The notes under the pieces: generated by a model
Database searches by the model: none
The model's input: the letters and a program-made list of their open reading frames with translations, nothing else
What the model was told of the DNA's origin: nothing
Shown here: piece by piece, positions 10,543 through 19,163 of the stretch
How positions within the stretch are numbered: position 1 is the stretch's first letter
Layout: each line of letters starts with the position of its first letter
Program-made: the position numbers and the translations under genes
Assembly (NCBI RefSeq): GCF_042466665.1
Contig: NZ_CP162102.1
Location: forward strand, 7,378,001 to 7,442,000
Length of the DNA: 64,000 nucleotides
Origin: Peterkaempfera podocarpi
GTDB taxonomy: Bacteria > Actinomycetota > Actinomycetes > Streptomycetales > Streptomycetaceae
Direction: 5' to 3'

Positions 10543-11373
10543 ATGACCAGTACCGATCCGAACAGCCAGGGGATCCCCGCCGACGCCATGCGCCGGCTGG
10601 CGGAACTGGAACCGGGCAAACCGGGTTCGATCTTCACCAGCGATCTCTCGGTCAATGAGTTCCTGCTCGTCCGGGAGGCGGGGTTCAAACCGATCGGCCT
10701 GGTGCTGGGCAGCTCCATCTACCACGTGGGCATCCAGATCGGCCGCTGGGGCAAGAACCAGGAGCTGGAGACCCTCAGCCAGGCCATGTACCACGCCCGG
10801 GAGCTTGCGATGACCCGGATGGAGGCGGAGGCGGCCCAGCTGGGCGCCGACGGCATCGTCGGGGTGCGGCTCAGTGTGGAGGCCCGGGAGTTCGGCAACG
10901 ACATCGCGGAGTTCATCGCCATCGGCACCGCGGTGAAGGCCGACCATCCGGCCCCCGGAGGCGCCGGCTGGCGCAACAACAAGGGCCTGCCCTTCACCTC
11001 CGACCTCTCCGGCCAGGACTTCTGGACGCTGATCCGGGCCGGCTACGCCCCACTCGGCATGGTCATGGGCACCTGCGTCTACCACATCGCCCACCAGCGG
11101 ATGGGCGCGGTCTTCTCCAACTTCGGCAAGAACGTGGAGATCGAGCAGTTCACCCAGGCGCTCTACGACGCCAGGGAGCTGGCCATGGCCCGGATGCAGG
11201 CGGAGGCCGAGCAACTGGACGCCGAGGGCATCGTGGGCGTGCAGCTGAACGCCCACAACCACCGCTGGGGCGGCCACACCACCGAGTTCTTCTCGATCGG
11301 CACGGCCGTGCGACCGCTCCGCGACGACCACGAGATCGAACGCCCCACAATGGTGCTCAGCCTGGACGGCTGA
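10543..11373 (+). CDS. tandem YbjQ-like (UPF0145) domain protein
   Basis: 276 residues. Two well-kept YbjQ-type domains: about residues 27-130 (FTSDLSVNEFLLVREAGFKPIGLVLGSS to GADGIVGVRLSVE and IAIGTAVKA) and about 147-250 (FTSDLSGQDFWTLIRAGYAPLGMVMGTC to DAEGIVGVQLNAH and FSIGTAVRP). The two halves share ARELAMxRMxAEAxQL, showing an internal duplication. No Cys/His cluster supports metal binding despite the Pfam-style name. Probably cytoplasmic. It shares an operon with the gene before (103-base gap) and likely the next (68-base gap). What the proteins do is unknown; the family is often described as potentially stress- or envelope-related, which is not shown here. Confidence 0.8.
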   Translation: MTSTDPNSQGIPADAMRRLAELEPGKPGSIFTSDLSVNEFLLVREAGFKPIGLVLGSSIYHVGIQIGRWGKNQELETLSQAMYHARELAMTRMEAEAAQLGADGIVGVRLSVEAREFGNDIAEFIAIGTAVKADHPAPGGAGWRNNKGLPFTSDLSGQDFWTLIRAGYAPLGMVMGTCVYHIAHQRMGAVFSNFGKNVEIEQFTQALYDARELAMARMQAEAEQLDAEGIVGVQLNAHNHRWGGHTTEFFSIGTAVRPLRDDHEIERPTMVLSLDG

Positions 11374-11441
11374 AAAGCTGGTACAGGTGGCCGACCGCGC
11401 CCGCGGCCGGCCAGGACGAGGACGTCAGCGCAAGGAGCGCC

Positions 11442-11936
11442 ATGAGTGACCGTGAGCCGCCGCCGGATGCATCGGGCAACGCGGCGCCGGACGACCTGCC
11501 GGCACCGTTGCCCGGCTCCGGCGCCGGTGAGCCCGACAGCTGGGCCGGTTCGATCGACATGCTGGCGGCGACGCTGCGCCGGGACGCGGCGGACCTGGAG
11601 CTGTACGCCCAGGTGCTGACCGGCTCGCTGGCGGAGGCGCTGCCGCCGGGATCGGTCGCGCTGGAGCGCCGCCGCAGCATGGGCGACCGGCTCGCCGGCC
11701 GGGAGGGGCGGATCGAGAAGGTCGAGGTCTCCCTGGACGAGCGGCGGCTGATCCTCACCCTCGCGCACGGGCGTCCGGCGGGCGAGGTCGCCACGGTGGT
11801 ACGCGGGGTCGTACTGTCCCGCAAGCCGGTGCCGCTGGACACCTGGGCGCAGGAGCTCGCCGAGGCGGTCGCGGTCCGTGCCCGCTCCGACGCACGGGCC
11901 CGGGCCGCGCTGGAGAAGCTCCTGCTCGGCGGCTGA
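11442..11936 (+). CDS. hypothetical protein, third gene of the YbjQ-type operon
   Basis: 164 residues, ATG at 11442 with AGGAG 8 bases upstream. A disordered Pro/Ala/Gly/Asp N-terminus (1-35) leads into an alpha/beta domain: SIDMLAATLRRDAADLELYAQVLTGSLAEAL, then IEKVEVSLDERRLILTLAHGRPAGEVATVVRGVVLSRKPVPLDTW and a helical C-terminus. No signal peptide or membrane segment and no catalytic motif. Its place behind two YbjQ-type genes suggests it is a partner of theirs. I do not recognise the family. Confidence 0.7.
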   Translation: MSDREPPPDASGNAAPDDLPAPLPGSGAGEPDSWAGSIDMLAATLRRDAADLELYAQVLTGSLAEALPPGSVALERRRSMGDRLAGREGRIEKVEVSLDERRLILTLAHGRPAGEVATVVRGVVLSRKPVPLDTWAQELAEAVAVRARSDARARAALEKLLLGG

Positions 11937-12151
11937 TCGCGGCTGAGTCGGCGGCGTGGCGGAGACATGGCGGCGCGGCGTGGGCCCGACGGCGCACGGA
12001 CCCAGGGCATGCCCCGTGAACGGAGTCGGGCGCACTTCCGGGGCCGTCCCCACGGCCGGGTCCGCCCAGGTTGCCGGTACCGTCCGGTCCAAGGCGGCAG
12101 CACACCGGGACGCGGCCGCTCCCGACGCGGTCGCGGCCTGGTGCGCTGCCG

Positions 12152-12856
12152 TCAGGCCGGTACAGCCTCCAGTTTCCGGACGACCGCCTCGGCGACCGCG
12201 GCGGCGCTGCCAGGATTCTGACCGGTGATCAGATTCCCGTCCTCGATCACAAACGACTCGAACGGCCTGTCCGCAGTGCGGTAGTCGGCACCGAGTTTCC
12301 TGAGCTCCTCCTGCAGGTTGTACGGAACCGCCCTCGCCCGCTGGGCCAGCTTCTCCTCGGGCCAGGAAAAACCCGTGACCCTCTTCCCCCTGACCAGGGG
12401 CTCGCCGTCGCTCAGCCGGACATTGAGCAGCCCAGTGGCGCCGTGGCACACGGTCGACACGATCCGGTCCGACTCGTAGAACCGGGCCATCAGGGTCTCC
12501 AGGTCCTGGCTCTGGGGGAAGTCGAACATCACACCGTGCCCACCCGTGAGGTAGATGGCGTCATAGTCCTCGACGCTCACCTCCGAGATCCTCCTGGTGT
12601 CCTCCAGGAGGTTCATGAACTCCCGGTCCTCGTACCGCTCTCCGGTTCCCAGCTCCGCCAGGACTTCGTGCGACAGGCTCTCCGGGTCCAGCGGGATCCG
12701 TCCGCCGACGGGACTGGCGATGTCCATGGAGAACCCGGCCCTCTCGGCGACGTCCCAGAAATGGGTCAGCTCCCCCAGCCAGAGCCCCGTCCGGTAGCCG
12801 ACCTTGTCGTATTCGGGGACGTTGGTGACGACGATCAGAATGCGCTTCTTCGCCAT
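12152..12856 (-). CDS. DJ-1/PfpI (Hsp31-like) family protein
   Basis: 234 residues, ATG at 12856 preceded by GAGGAC. The class I glutamine-amidotransferase-like fold is clear: MAKKRILIVVTNVPEYDK, then DYDAIYLTGGHGVMFDFPQS, then the nucleophile elbow VSTVCHGATGLL with the reactive Cys, and GKRVTGFSWPEEKLA typical of Hsp31/HSP-like members. Proteins of this subgroup act as glyoxalase III/deglycase-type stress enzymes or chaperones. The Cys and the adjacent His of CHGA are present, so it should be active. Cytoplasmic; monocistronic. Confidence 0.88.
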   Translation of the reverse strand: MAKKRILIVVTNVPEYDKVGYRTGLWLGELTHFWDVAERAGFSMDIASPVGGRIPLDPESLSHEVLAELGTGERYEDREFMNLLEDTRRISEVSVEDYDAIYLTGGHGVMFDFPQSQDLETLMARFYESDRIVSTVCHGATGLLNVRLSDGEPLVRGKRVTGFSWPEEKLAQRARAVPYNLQEELRKLGADYRTADRPFESFVIEDGNLITGQNPGSAAAVAEAVVRKLEAVPA

Positions 12857-13103
12857 GATGGGGGGTCCTCGGGCTCGTTGTGCACCAGCATGACCGCGGG
12901 GCCGGTGCGGCAGGCCCGGCCCATGGGGCGGCGCGCGAGGGTGTACCAAATGTCGCTTTCCAGGCTATCGCTCGCCGCAGGAGGCGGGCAAACGCCCACA
13001 GCGGCATCGCAGTACGCCGCCATGGGCGCTGCGCCGCCGCAGCGCTCCCGCCTTCTGCGCCGCGCCACCGGCCGCCGCACGGTCACGGGTCGTCACCCGC
13101 CGT

Positions 13104-13583
13104 TCACAGACGGCCTCCGGTGGTTCCCTCGGCCACGGAGTCGGCGAGATAGGCGTCAGGGTCCGGCCGGTCTGGGGCGAGCACATGGCGTACCCAGGCG
13201 TCCCTCTCGTGCAGGATCGGCACCACCTCCCAGACACAGCCGATCAGCGGCACAGTCACTCTGACGAAGTGCGAGGGGTCGTCGTCCGGGCAGCCCAGGA
13301 AGGGCTGGCCGGCCGCCGCCCCGGCGAAGTGCAGGGCGTTGTCCCAGACCCAGCTGTAGGCGTTGAGGTAGGCGCCGTCGTCGCCTCCCCGGTGCAGCAC
13401 GGTGAAGGTGACAGGCGGAGTCCCGTCGGGCTCGGGCAGCAATTCGGGGAGGATCGCATACGCGGCCTCGGCGACCCCGGGATCGATGCCCCGTGGGTCG
13501 GCGGTGACGTGGTACCGCTTGATCCGCCGGCCGGCCACCGTCACGGGCGGCAGGACCAGCAGTCGTTTCTCGGTGAAAGCCAT
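13104..13583 (-). CDS. hypothetical protein divergent from a WYL regulator
   Basis: 159 residues, ATG at 13583. A compact alpha/beta sequence with no signal peptide: KRLLVLPPVTVAGRRIKRYHVTAD, VTFTVLHRGGDDGAYLNAYSWVWDNALHF, then FLGCPDDDPSHFVRVTVPLIGCVWEVVPILHERDAW. The Trp/Tyr/His-rich middle suggests a ligand pocket. It starts 39 bases from the regulator's start on the opposite strand and shares the operator at 13607-13623, so it is most probably the regulator's target. Function unknown. Confidence 0.75.
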   Translation of the reverse strand: MAFTEKRLLVLPPVTVAGRRIKRYHVTADPRGIDPGVAEAAYAILPELLPEPDGTPPVTFTVLHRGGDDGAYLNAYSWVWDNALHFAGAAAGQPFLGCPDDDPSHFVRVTVPLIGCVWEVVPILHERDAWVRHVLAPDRPDPDAYLADSVAEGTTGGRL

Positions 13584-13606
13584 GCCTGGAACCTAGGGGG
13601 ACTCCA

Positions 13607-13623
13607 CTGTCATCCTGTGTCAG
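13607..13623. promoter_or_regulatory. candidate WYL-regulator operator
   Basis: CTGTCATCCTGTGTCAG sits in the 39-base divergent gap and touches the GTG start of the regulator. It contains two TGTCA copies 10 bases apart and CTG...CAG ends, similar to the TGTCA/TGACA sites that YafY-like WYL regulators are known to use. Its position would let one bound protein block both genes. Confidence 0.5.
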
Positions 13624-14618
13624 TGAAGTCCAGCCGCCTTCTGGCGATCCTGCTCCTGCTCCAGGTCAACGGCAGGATGACCGCGGCCCGGCTGGCCGCG
13701 GAGCTGGAGGTCTCGGTGCGGACCGTCTACCGGGACGTGGAGTCGCTGCAGGCGGCGGGGGTGCCGCTGTACGCGGACGCCGGTCATCGCGGCGGTTACC
13801 GACTGCTCGCCGGCTATCGCACCCGGCTCACCGGACTCCATGCGGACGAGGCCGAGGCGCTCTTCCTCACCGGAATCCCGGGGCCGGCCGCCGAGCTCGG
13901 ACTCGGCCCGGCCCTCGCCGCGGCCCAGCTCAAACTGCGTGCGGCGCTTCCGCCGGAACTGCGCGACTACGCCGACCGCATGCGCTCCCGGTTCCATCTG
14001 GAGGCGCCGGGCTGGTACGCCCAGGACGACGAGGTCCCGCAGCTGCCCCGGGTGGCGGATGCGGTGTGGCGCAGCCGGGCCCTGCAGGTCCGCTACCGCC
14101 GGTGGCGGGAGCCGACCGATGTGGACCGGCGCCTGGAACCCTACGGTCTGGTGCTGAAGGCCGGCCGCTGGTACGTCGTCGCGGGGCCGGGGCCGCGAAC
14201 CTACCGGGTCGACCAGATCCTGGAACTCGAGGAGTGCGACGGGGAGTTCACCGTCCCCGAGGACTTCGACCTGGTCGCCTACTGGCGGCGCCACGAGGCG
14301 GACTTCCATACCCGTCTGTACCGGAGCGAGGCGGTGGTGCGCCTGGCGCCGGGCGCCGCGGCCCGGCTGGTAGGTGCCGCAGCCCGGGCGCTGGAGGCCA
14401 CCGCGGTCCTCGAACCGGACGGATGGATCCGGGCCGTGCTGCCCATGGAGTCGCCGGACCACGCCCAGCGGACACTGCTCGCGCTGGGGGCCGATGTCGA
14501 GGTCCTGGGACCACCGGAGTTGCGCGCCGCAGTCGCCGCCACCGCCCGCACCCTGGCGGACCGCTACGCCTTGCGCGGGCCGGACGGGCGCGGCGAGCAC
14601 CGGCAGGAGGGCGGCTGA
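13623..14618 (+). CDS. YafY/DeoR-type transcriptional regulator with WYL domain
   Basis: 331 residues from the GTG at 13623. N-terminal winged HTH: SSRLLAILLLLQVNGRMTAARLAAELEVSVRTVYRDVESLQAAGVPL (about residues 3-50), the standard HTH_11/DeoR start, followed by the GHRGGYRLL wing. The middle (about 140-215) is a WYL domain: RSRALQVRYRRWRE, then LEPYGLVLKAGRWYVVAG and YRVDQILELEE, where WYV replaces the name-giving WYL triplet. The C-terminal WCX-like region ends EVLGPPELRAAVAATARTLADRY. No ribosome site precedes the start, so the mRNA may be leaderless. It likely represses itself and the divergent 13104-13583 gene in response to a ligand or nucleic acid. Confidence 0.85.
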   Translation: MKSSRLLAILLLLQVNGRMTAARLAAELEVSVRTVYRDVESLQAAGVPLYADAGHRGGYRLLAGYRTRLTGLHADEAEALFLTGIPGPAAELGLGPALAAAQLKLRAALPPELRDYADRMRSRFHLEAPGWYAQDDEVPQLPRVADAVWRSRALQVRYRRWREPTDVDRRLEPYGLVLKAGRWYVVAGPGPRTYRVDQILELEECDGEFTVPEDFDLVAYWRRHEADFHTRLYRSEAVVRLAPGAAARLVGAAARALEATAVLEPDGWIRAVLPMESPDHAQRTLLALGADVEVLGPPELRAAVAATARTLADRYALRGPDGRGEHRQEGG

Positions 14619-14954
14619 GGCGGGCCTTCGGGCGGGGGCCGGCCGTTCCGTCCCGGTGCTCCGCCGGGTCGTTCCGGGGCGCCCGCCCCGGCGGCGGGCT
14701 GGGCCGCCTGGCCCTGACGGTTTTGCGTGCGGTGCCGGAGGTTCCTCATCATTCTCGGGTGACGGCATGCCCCGTTCCGGCGACGCTCTTTCCCAGCGGG
14801 CGCGGAGCTGTACCCGGCCCGGAATAAAGGCTGAATAAAATCTCGCGGCTTTCATCGGGAATCGAGGTGAAAGGGTGAAGTGTGATTGGGGGCGACAGGT
14901 GCGTTGGTAAGCATGTGGTTGTCCAGCCCGTTCTCCGGAAAGGCAGAAACTCCC
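14619..14954. other. intergenic and leader of the small secreted protein
   Basis: 336 bases. A short GC hairpin (CCGGGGCG-CC-CGCCCCGG, 14674-14691) may end the regulator transcript. From about 14820 the sequence becomes AT-richer (GGAATAAAGGCTGAATAAAATC), which is where a promoter for the next gene is expected. No coding region seen. Confidence 0.5.
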
Positions 14955-15233
14955 ATGGCTAATCGTTTCGTCCGCGCACTCGCCCTCGGCGTCGCGACCA
15001 CCGCTCTCGCCGGCGGCGCCGCCCTCACCTCGGCCACGGCGGCCTCGGCCTCCCCGGCCCCCACGGTGGCCGCGTCGCACCCCTCCTCCGGGCACTCCAA
15101 GCCCAGGTGCACGGTGCGTGCGGGGTACTGGACCAAGACCTGGCACCGGGGCTACACGGACAAGCGCCACCGGTCGCACGCGGGCTACTGGACCAGGACC
15201 TGGCACGCGAGCACCCGGCACTGCGGTCGTTGA
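14955..15233 (+). CDS. small secreted protein with duplicated AGYWTxTWH motif
   Basis: 92 residues, ATG at 14955 with GGAAAGG 9 bases upstream. The signal peptide (MANRFVRALALGVATTALAGG...ATAASA) is followed by a short spacer and a mature part of about 58 residues. This holds RAGYWTKTWHRGYTDKRHRS and then HAGYWTRTWHASTRH, an imperfect internal repeat rich in Trp, His and Arg, plus two Cys. The signal peptide closely resembles that of the unrelated Gly/Tyr/His-rich protein at 56070-56408. Likely wall-associated or extracellular; function unknown. Strong terminator follows. Confidence 0.8.
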   Translation: MANRFVRALALGVATTALAGGAALTSATAASASPAPTVAASHPSSGHSKPRCTVRAGYWTKTWHRGYTDKRHRSHAGYWTRTWHASTRHCGR

Positions 15234-15255
15234 CAGAGGTCCGGTCGAGCGGCAC

Positions 15256-15285
15256 GGAAAGGCCCCGGTATTCCGGGGCCTTTCC
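15256..15285 (+). terminator. terminator of the small secreted protein gene
   Basis: A perfect 13-bp stem (15256-15268 GGAAAGGCCCCGG with 15273-15285) and a TATT loop, 22 bases after the stop codon. The remaining sequence to 15582 (about 300 bases) shows no gene. Confidence 0.92.
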
Positions 15286-15582
15286 CTCCGCTTTCCGGGG
15301 CGGCCGTTTTCCGGTGGCTTCCGGAGGTCCCCCCGTGCCGGTGCGGGGGAACGTGCGGCGACTTCTTGTGCGGGTGTCGCGCACCGGTATTACGGAATTA
15401 TCGCGCCCGGTCGGTGACCGGCCGTGAAAGGGGGCCGTCAATTGGCCGTCAATGCTCCGTCTCCGGGGCCGGCAGAGCGGCTCAGGGAGCCCGGTCTGTG
15501 ACCCGGACGGGCACGGACCCGCGCCACGACCGCACCGGGGCTGCCACCGCGGTGGCCGGGGGTGGCGGCGCGGAAGCGGCCT

Positions 15583-15987
15583 CTACCGGCTGGAGCGGCG
15601 GTCGCGCCAGTCACGCACAACCTGGTCGGCATCGAGGGGAACCAGGTTGAGCGGCGGGCCGGAGAGCGGCCGCCCGCACGCATCGCGGATCTTCTCGTTG
15701 ATGTCCGCCACGATCCGCCGGACCTCGCTCTCCGATCCGGCCCGTAGCGCCGCCGCCAGCGCATCCTCGGCCTGCTTGCGCAGTACGAGCGTCTCCGGCA
15801 GGTAGGACAGGTTCTCGCGGCGCATCTTCTGTCTGACCCACCACAGCTCGTCGTAGGGCTCGGCCAACTCGGCGAGGGGTCGTCCGGCGCCCGGCAGGTT
15901 GTCGAACTCGCCGCGCTCCGCCGCTTCGCGAATCTGCCTGTCCACCCAGGTCTCGAAGCTGACACCAGGAGGCTTGCGCTCGGTCAT
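15583..15987 (-). CDS. DUF1992 (DnaJ homologue C28-type) protein
   Basis: 134 residues from the ATG at 15987, which gives the usual N-terminus. The family hallmark is SFETWVDRQIREAAERGEFDNLPGAGRPL near the start, followed by helices (YDELWWVRQKMRRENLSYLPETLVLRKQAEDALAAALRAGSESEVRRIVADINEKIRDA). Members are small helical cytoplasmic proteins; no biochemical role is established. An upstream in-frame ATG at 16038 is less likely because it adds a Pro/Gly-rich extension. Stands alone downstream of the dehydrogenase gene on the same strand (74-base gap). Confidence 0.85.
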   Translation of the reverse strand: MTERKPPGVSFETWVDRQIREAAERGEFDNLPGAGRPLAELAEPYDELWWVRQKMRRENLSYLPETLVLRKQAEDALAAALRAGSESEVRRIVADINEKIRDACGRPLSGPPLNLVPLDADQVVRDWRDRRSSR

Positions 15988-16061
15988 GCCTTGATTGTTC
16001 CCCGTGCCGGCCGGCTGCGGAACGCGGTCGGCCGGCACACCTGCCCGTCAAGGTGAATCGG

Positions 16062-17132
16062 CTACACGCCGTCCATGTCGAAATGGATCAGCGGCTTGAT
16101 GATCCCGTCGTCTTTGGAGGCCATCATCCGGAACGCCCGTTCGATCTCGTCGAAGCCGAACTCATGCGTGGTCATGGGTGTGGGATCGACTTTGCCGTTC
16201 TCCAGCAACCGGAAGATCCGCCGAAGCCATCCGCGGCCCCCGCGGTTGAACCCGCCGTAGACCTGCTTGTCGGACATGCCGTATCCGAACGGCTCCAGCG
16301 GGATGCGCAGCGGCTCGGGCACCTCCCCGTGGTACCCGACATTGGAGATACGCCCTCCCGGTTTGGTGACGCGGAAGGTCGCCTCCCAGGTCCCGGGGGT
16401 GCCCAGCGCCTCAATGGCCGCATCGACGCCCTGGCCGTCCGTCAGCTCCATGATCCGCTCGACGGGGTCGCACCGCGTGTGGTCGACGATCAGGTCGGCG
16501 CCGAAACGGCGGGCGAGTTCCTGGCGGGCGGGAACCGACTCCACGGCGATGATCAGGCCCGCGCCGCGCAGCCGGCAGCCGATCGTCGCCGACAGCCCCA
16601 CCGCGCCCTGGGCGAAGACCGCGACGGTCTCGCCCAGTTGGAGCTCCGTGTGCTCGGCGGCGACGAACCCGGTGGAGAGCATGTCGGTGGCGTACAGCGC
16701 CTGGTGGTCGGAGAGCCCGTCGGGGATGGGCGCGAGGTTGGCCTCGGCGTTGTTCACGAGGAAGTACTCGGCCAGATTCCCGTCCCGCTGGACGGTGAAT
16801 CTGGCGCCGCCCAGCATCCGCCCCCCGCACTGCGAGGAGAACCCGCGCTGGCAGGAGTCGCACTGGAAGCAGGGGGTGATCCCGGCCACCGCGACACGCA
16901 TGCCCTTCGCCAGTCCCTCGACGGCGGAACCGAGCGCATGGACGACACCCACCGCCTCATGCCCCAGGGTCACATTCGGAGCGACCGGGATCGCGCCTCG
17001 CACGGTGTGCACATCGGTGGTGCACACCATGGCCGCGGTGGTGCGTACGACCACGTCGTTGGGGCCGGGCTCGGGGACCGGCTTCTCGATGACACCGACG
17101 TCACCGACCCGCCGGAGGACAAAGGCTCTCAT
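16062..17132 (-). CDS. zinc-dependent alcohol dehydrogenase (MDR family)
   Basis: 356 residues, ATG at 17132 with GGTAGGTGG upstream. Catalytic-zinc ligands are CTTD (Cys 37 region), GHE (His of TLGHEAVG) and the acidic residue in YATDMLSTGF. The structural-zinc lobe CFQCDSCQRGFSSQC has all four Cys. The Rossmann motif is AVGLSATIGCRLRGAGLIIAVES. The overall sequence resembles the secondary-alcohol (isopropanol) dehydrogenases, but where NADP-dependent members have GSRP, this has ESVP; the Glu after strand 2 suggests NAD preference. The C-terminus (GFDEIERAFRMMASKDDGIIKPLIHF) is standard. Substrate unknown. Confidence 0.87.
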   Translation of the reverse strand: MRAFVLRRVGDVGVIEKPVPEPGPNDVVVRTTAAMVCTTDVHTVRGAIPVAPNVTLGHEAVGVVHALGSAVEGLAKGMRVAVAGITPCFQCDSCQRGFSSQCGGRMLGGARFTVQRDGNLAEYFLVNNAEANLAPIPDGLSDHQALYATDMLSTGFVAAEHTELQLGETVAVFAQGAVGLSATIGCRLRGAGLIIAVESVPARQELARRFGADLIVDHTRCDPVERIMELTDGQGVDAAIEALGTPGTWEATFRVTKPGGRISNVGYHGEVPEPLRIPLEPFGYGMSDKQVYGGFNRGGRGWLRRIFRLLENGKVDPTPMTTHEFGFDEIERAFRMMASKDDGIIKPLIHFDMDGV

Positions 17133-17515
17133 GTGTGACCACCTACCGTTCGATGCCTGGAATGCATGGAAGGCGTCACTCGTGCGTGGTGCGGCCGGCA
17201 GTGTCGGGAAGCCCCTGTCGGGGCGGCACCGGGCACCACCGTGACGGTTGCGCCGGTCGGCGGGACCCGCGGGACCGGACCTGCCGGGCAGCGCCGGCGA
17301 GGAGGCCGAGGGCACCGGTGTGTCCGGTGGGGGAGTCGGGTGGATGGCTCATGCCATCGCTCTTCCCGTGGCGGGGGCCCGGCGGCGGTCGCCGCGCCCT
17401 CTTCCGCCCGTTCGGCCGACACGGCGCACCGGTGGTACGGCGGCCGTGTCAGCAGGTTCGTCGGCCGACCGGCAGGTCGGGCCGTCCTCCCCGGGGGCCG
17501 CCCCCGGGTCCGGGG
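17133..17515. other. intergenic with probable terminator, no gene seen
   Basis: Between two minus-strand genes. At 17490-17508 an 8-bp stem CCCGGGGG/CCCCCGGG with a 3-base loop lies 8 bases past the stop of the deacetylase gene and is its likely terminator. The rest holds no supported feature. Confidence 0.5.
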
Positions 17516-18544
17516 TCAGCGGCCGGGGAAGGTGTAGGTGTAGCCGGCGGCGTCGAGTCGGTCGAGGAGCACGGAGAGTGCCCGGACCGTCTGCTCGCGA
17601 GGGCCGCCGCCGTCGTGCATCAGAATGATGCCGCCGGGCTTCAGCTCGGTGTTGATGTTCTTGAGGATGGTGTTGACGCCCGGGCGCTTCCAGTCCTCGG
17701 AGTCCACGGTCCAGGCGAGCGGACGCATACCGTGCCCTGCGGCGATCTCCCGGATCGTCGGGGAGAAGTCACCGCCGGGCGCGCGGTAGTACCAGAGGCG
17801 GGATGCGGAGCCTGCGGCTGCCGCGATCTGGTGCTGGGCGTCGACGATCTCGTGCCGGTTGTAGGCGGCGGACTTGTGGCTCTGCTGCTCGTCGTGGTGG
17901 ACGGAGTGGTCACAGAGCGCGTCCCCGGCCGCGAGGATGTCGTGGACGAGCTGCGGGTGGGCCGCCGCGTTGGGGCCTATCTCACAGAAGGTGGCCTTGG
18001 CGTGGTGCTGGGCCAGCAGATCCAGGATCCGGGGCGTCCAGCGCGGGTCCGGTCCGTCGTCGAAGGTGAGGGCGACCGACCGGCCCGCCTCCCCGGTGCT
18101 GTGCTGCAGGGCGGCCGAGACTGCGGTGGCCTGGACCGGGAGGCTGTGGCCGCCGCCACGGGTGGCTGCCGACGGGGGCGGGGCGAGCCTGGTGTGGACC
18201 GGGTGCGCGGCAGGCGTGGACGTCCGGACCGGCGGAGCGGGGTGCTCGGTCCGCGCCGCCCGCGACGGGGCCGCGGCCGAGGACGGAGCGGAGGACGGAG
18301 CGGAGGACGGGGCTGCGGCCGAGGAAGGGGCCGCGGCCGAGGGGGCGGCGGATGCCGAGTGCGTACGCGGACGCGGATCGGGGTGCACTACGTCGGCCTG
18401 GGGGGTGTGCCTGGGGCTCACCACGGCTGCGGCACGGGGGGCGGCCGCCTTGGTGCCGCTGGTTGCGGCCCCGCAGGCGGAGAGTCCGAGGGTGGTGGCC
18501 CCGCAGACGACGGCGGTAGCGGCGATCTTCGTGGTGGTACGCAA
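17516..18544 (-). CDS. polysaccharide deacetylase (NodB/CE4) lipoprotein
   Basis: 342 residues, TTG start at 18544 with GAGAGG 7 bases upstream. Lipobox LSAC at about residue 24 marks it for membrane anchoring outside the cell. Residues 30-130 are a disordered Ala/Ser/Pro linker with APSSAPSS-type repeats. The NodB domain follows: TFDDGPD (catalytic Asp and metal Asp), DHSVHHDE (HSxxH metal site), RAPGG (Arg/Pro of motif 3), AWTVDSEDW and the terminal ILMHDGGG (catalytic His). All five motifs are present, so N- or O-deacetylase activity on peptidoglycan, chitin or xylan is expected. Which polymer cannot be told. Confidence 0.88.
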   Translation of the reverse strand: MRTTTKIAATAVVCGATTLGLSACGAATSGTKAAAPRAAAVVSPRHTPQADVVHPDPRPRTHSASAAPSAAAPSSAAAPSSAPSSAPSSAAAPSRAARTEHPAPPVRTSTPAAHPVHTRLAPPPSAATRGGGHSLPVQATAVSAALQHSTGEAGRSVALTFDDGPDPRWTPRILDLLAQHHAKATFCEIGPNAAAHPQLVHDILAAGDALCDHSVHHDEQQSHKSAAYNRHEIVDAQHQIAAAAGSASRLWYYRAPGGDFSPTIREIAAGHGMRPLAWTVDSEDWKRPGVNTILKNINTELKPGGIILMHDGGGPREQTVRALSVLLDRLDAAGYTYTFPGR

Positions 18545-19163
18545 GAAGGAGCCTCTCGACGTGGTGGTGCGGTCCCGCGGTGGTGCCGGCGGGATTCGGC
18601 AGGAAGGCAGGAAGGCAGGAAGGCAGGAAGGCAGCGGGGAAGGGCGAGCTCAGTGGGCGCGGTGGCGCCGCCCGGCGGGGGCCGGGCCGACTCGCGGGAT
18701 CCGACTGCTCAAGCCCGGGGCCGGCAGGCGGCGACCGGGGGGCGCCGCGGCCGTCCGCGGCGTGAGGGAGGCGCCGACGGGAAGGGCCGGCATCCGATCG
18801 GGCTCGGGATGTACGGAATCACAGACAGGGCGGATCCTCTGGAAGCGACGACACGGCGGACACGGGCCCGCACACGGCAACGGGTCGCCCGTACGCACAC
18901 CGGGAGTCCGCGGCCGGGCCTGACCTCCCCCTGCCATCAAGTGTGCATGGTCCGGCCGGTAAACAAGTCAAAGCGAACGCAAAGCCCGCCGCAGCCCGTC
19001 CGACGCGCGGGTGCCACGACCCGGCTGCCGTCCGCGCCGCAGCGGTCGTACCGGGCGGCCGGCGTACGGCGAGGCGGTGCCGAGGTCCGAGGCCGGCGGC
19101 CGTGCCGGGGCCGGGGCCGGGCGGCGGCGCAGGCGTCCGAGGCCGGACGGACGCGTGCCGATG
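18545..19163. other. intergenic, no gene seen
   Basis: About 620 bases between two minus-strand genes. It contains the 8-bp repeat at 18598-18634. Open frames on both strands lack supporting features. The AT-richer spot around 18955-18985 (GGTAAACAAGTCAAAGCGAACGC) could be a promoter. Confidence 0.5.
18598..18634. repeat. 8-bp tandem repeat GGCAGGAA, 4.6 copies
   Basis: Perfect GGCAGGAA units, 54 bases upstream of the deacetylase start. Same period and same first five bases as the array at 2331-2380. Confidence 0.93.
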
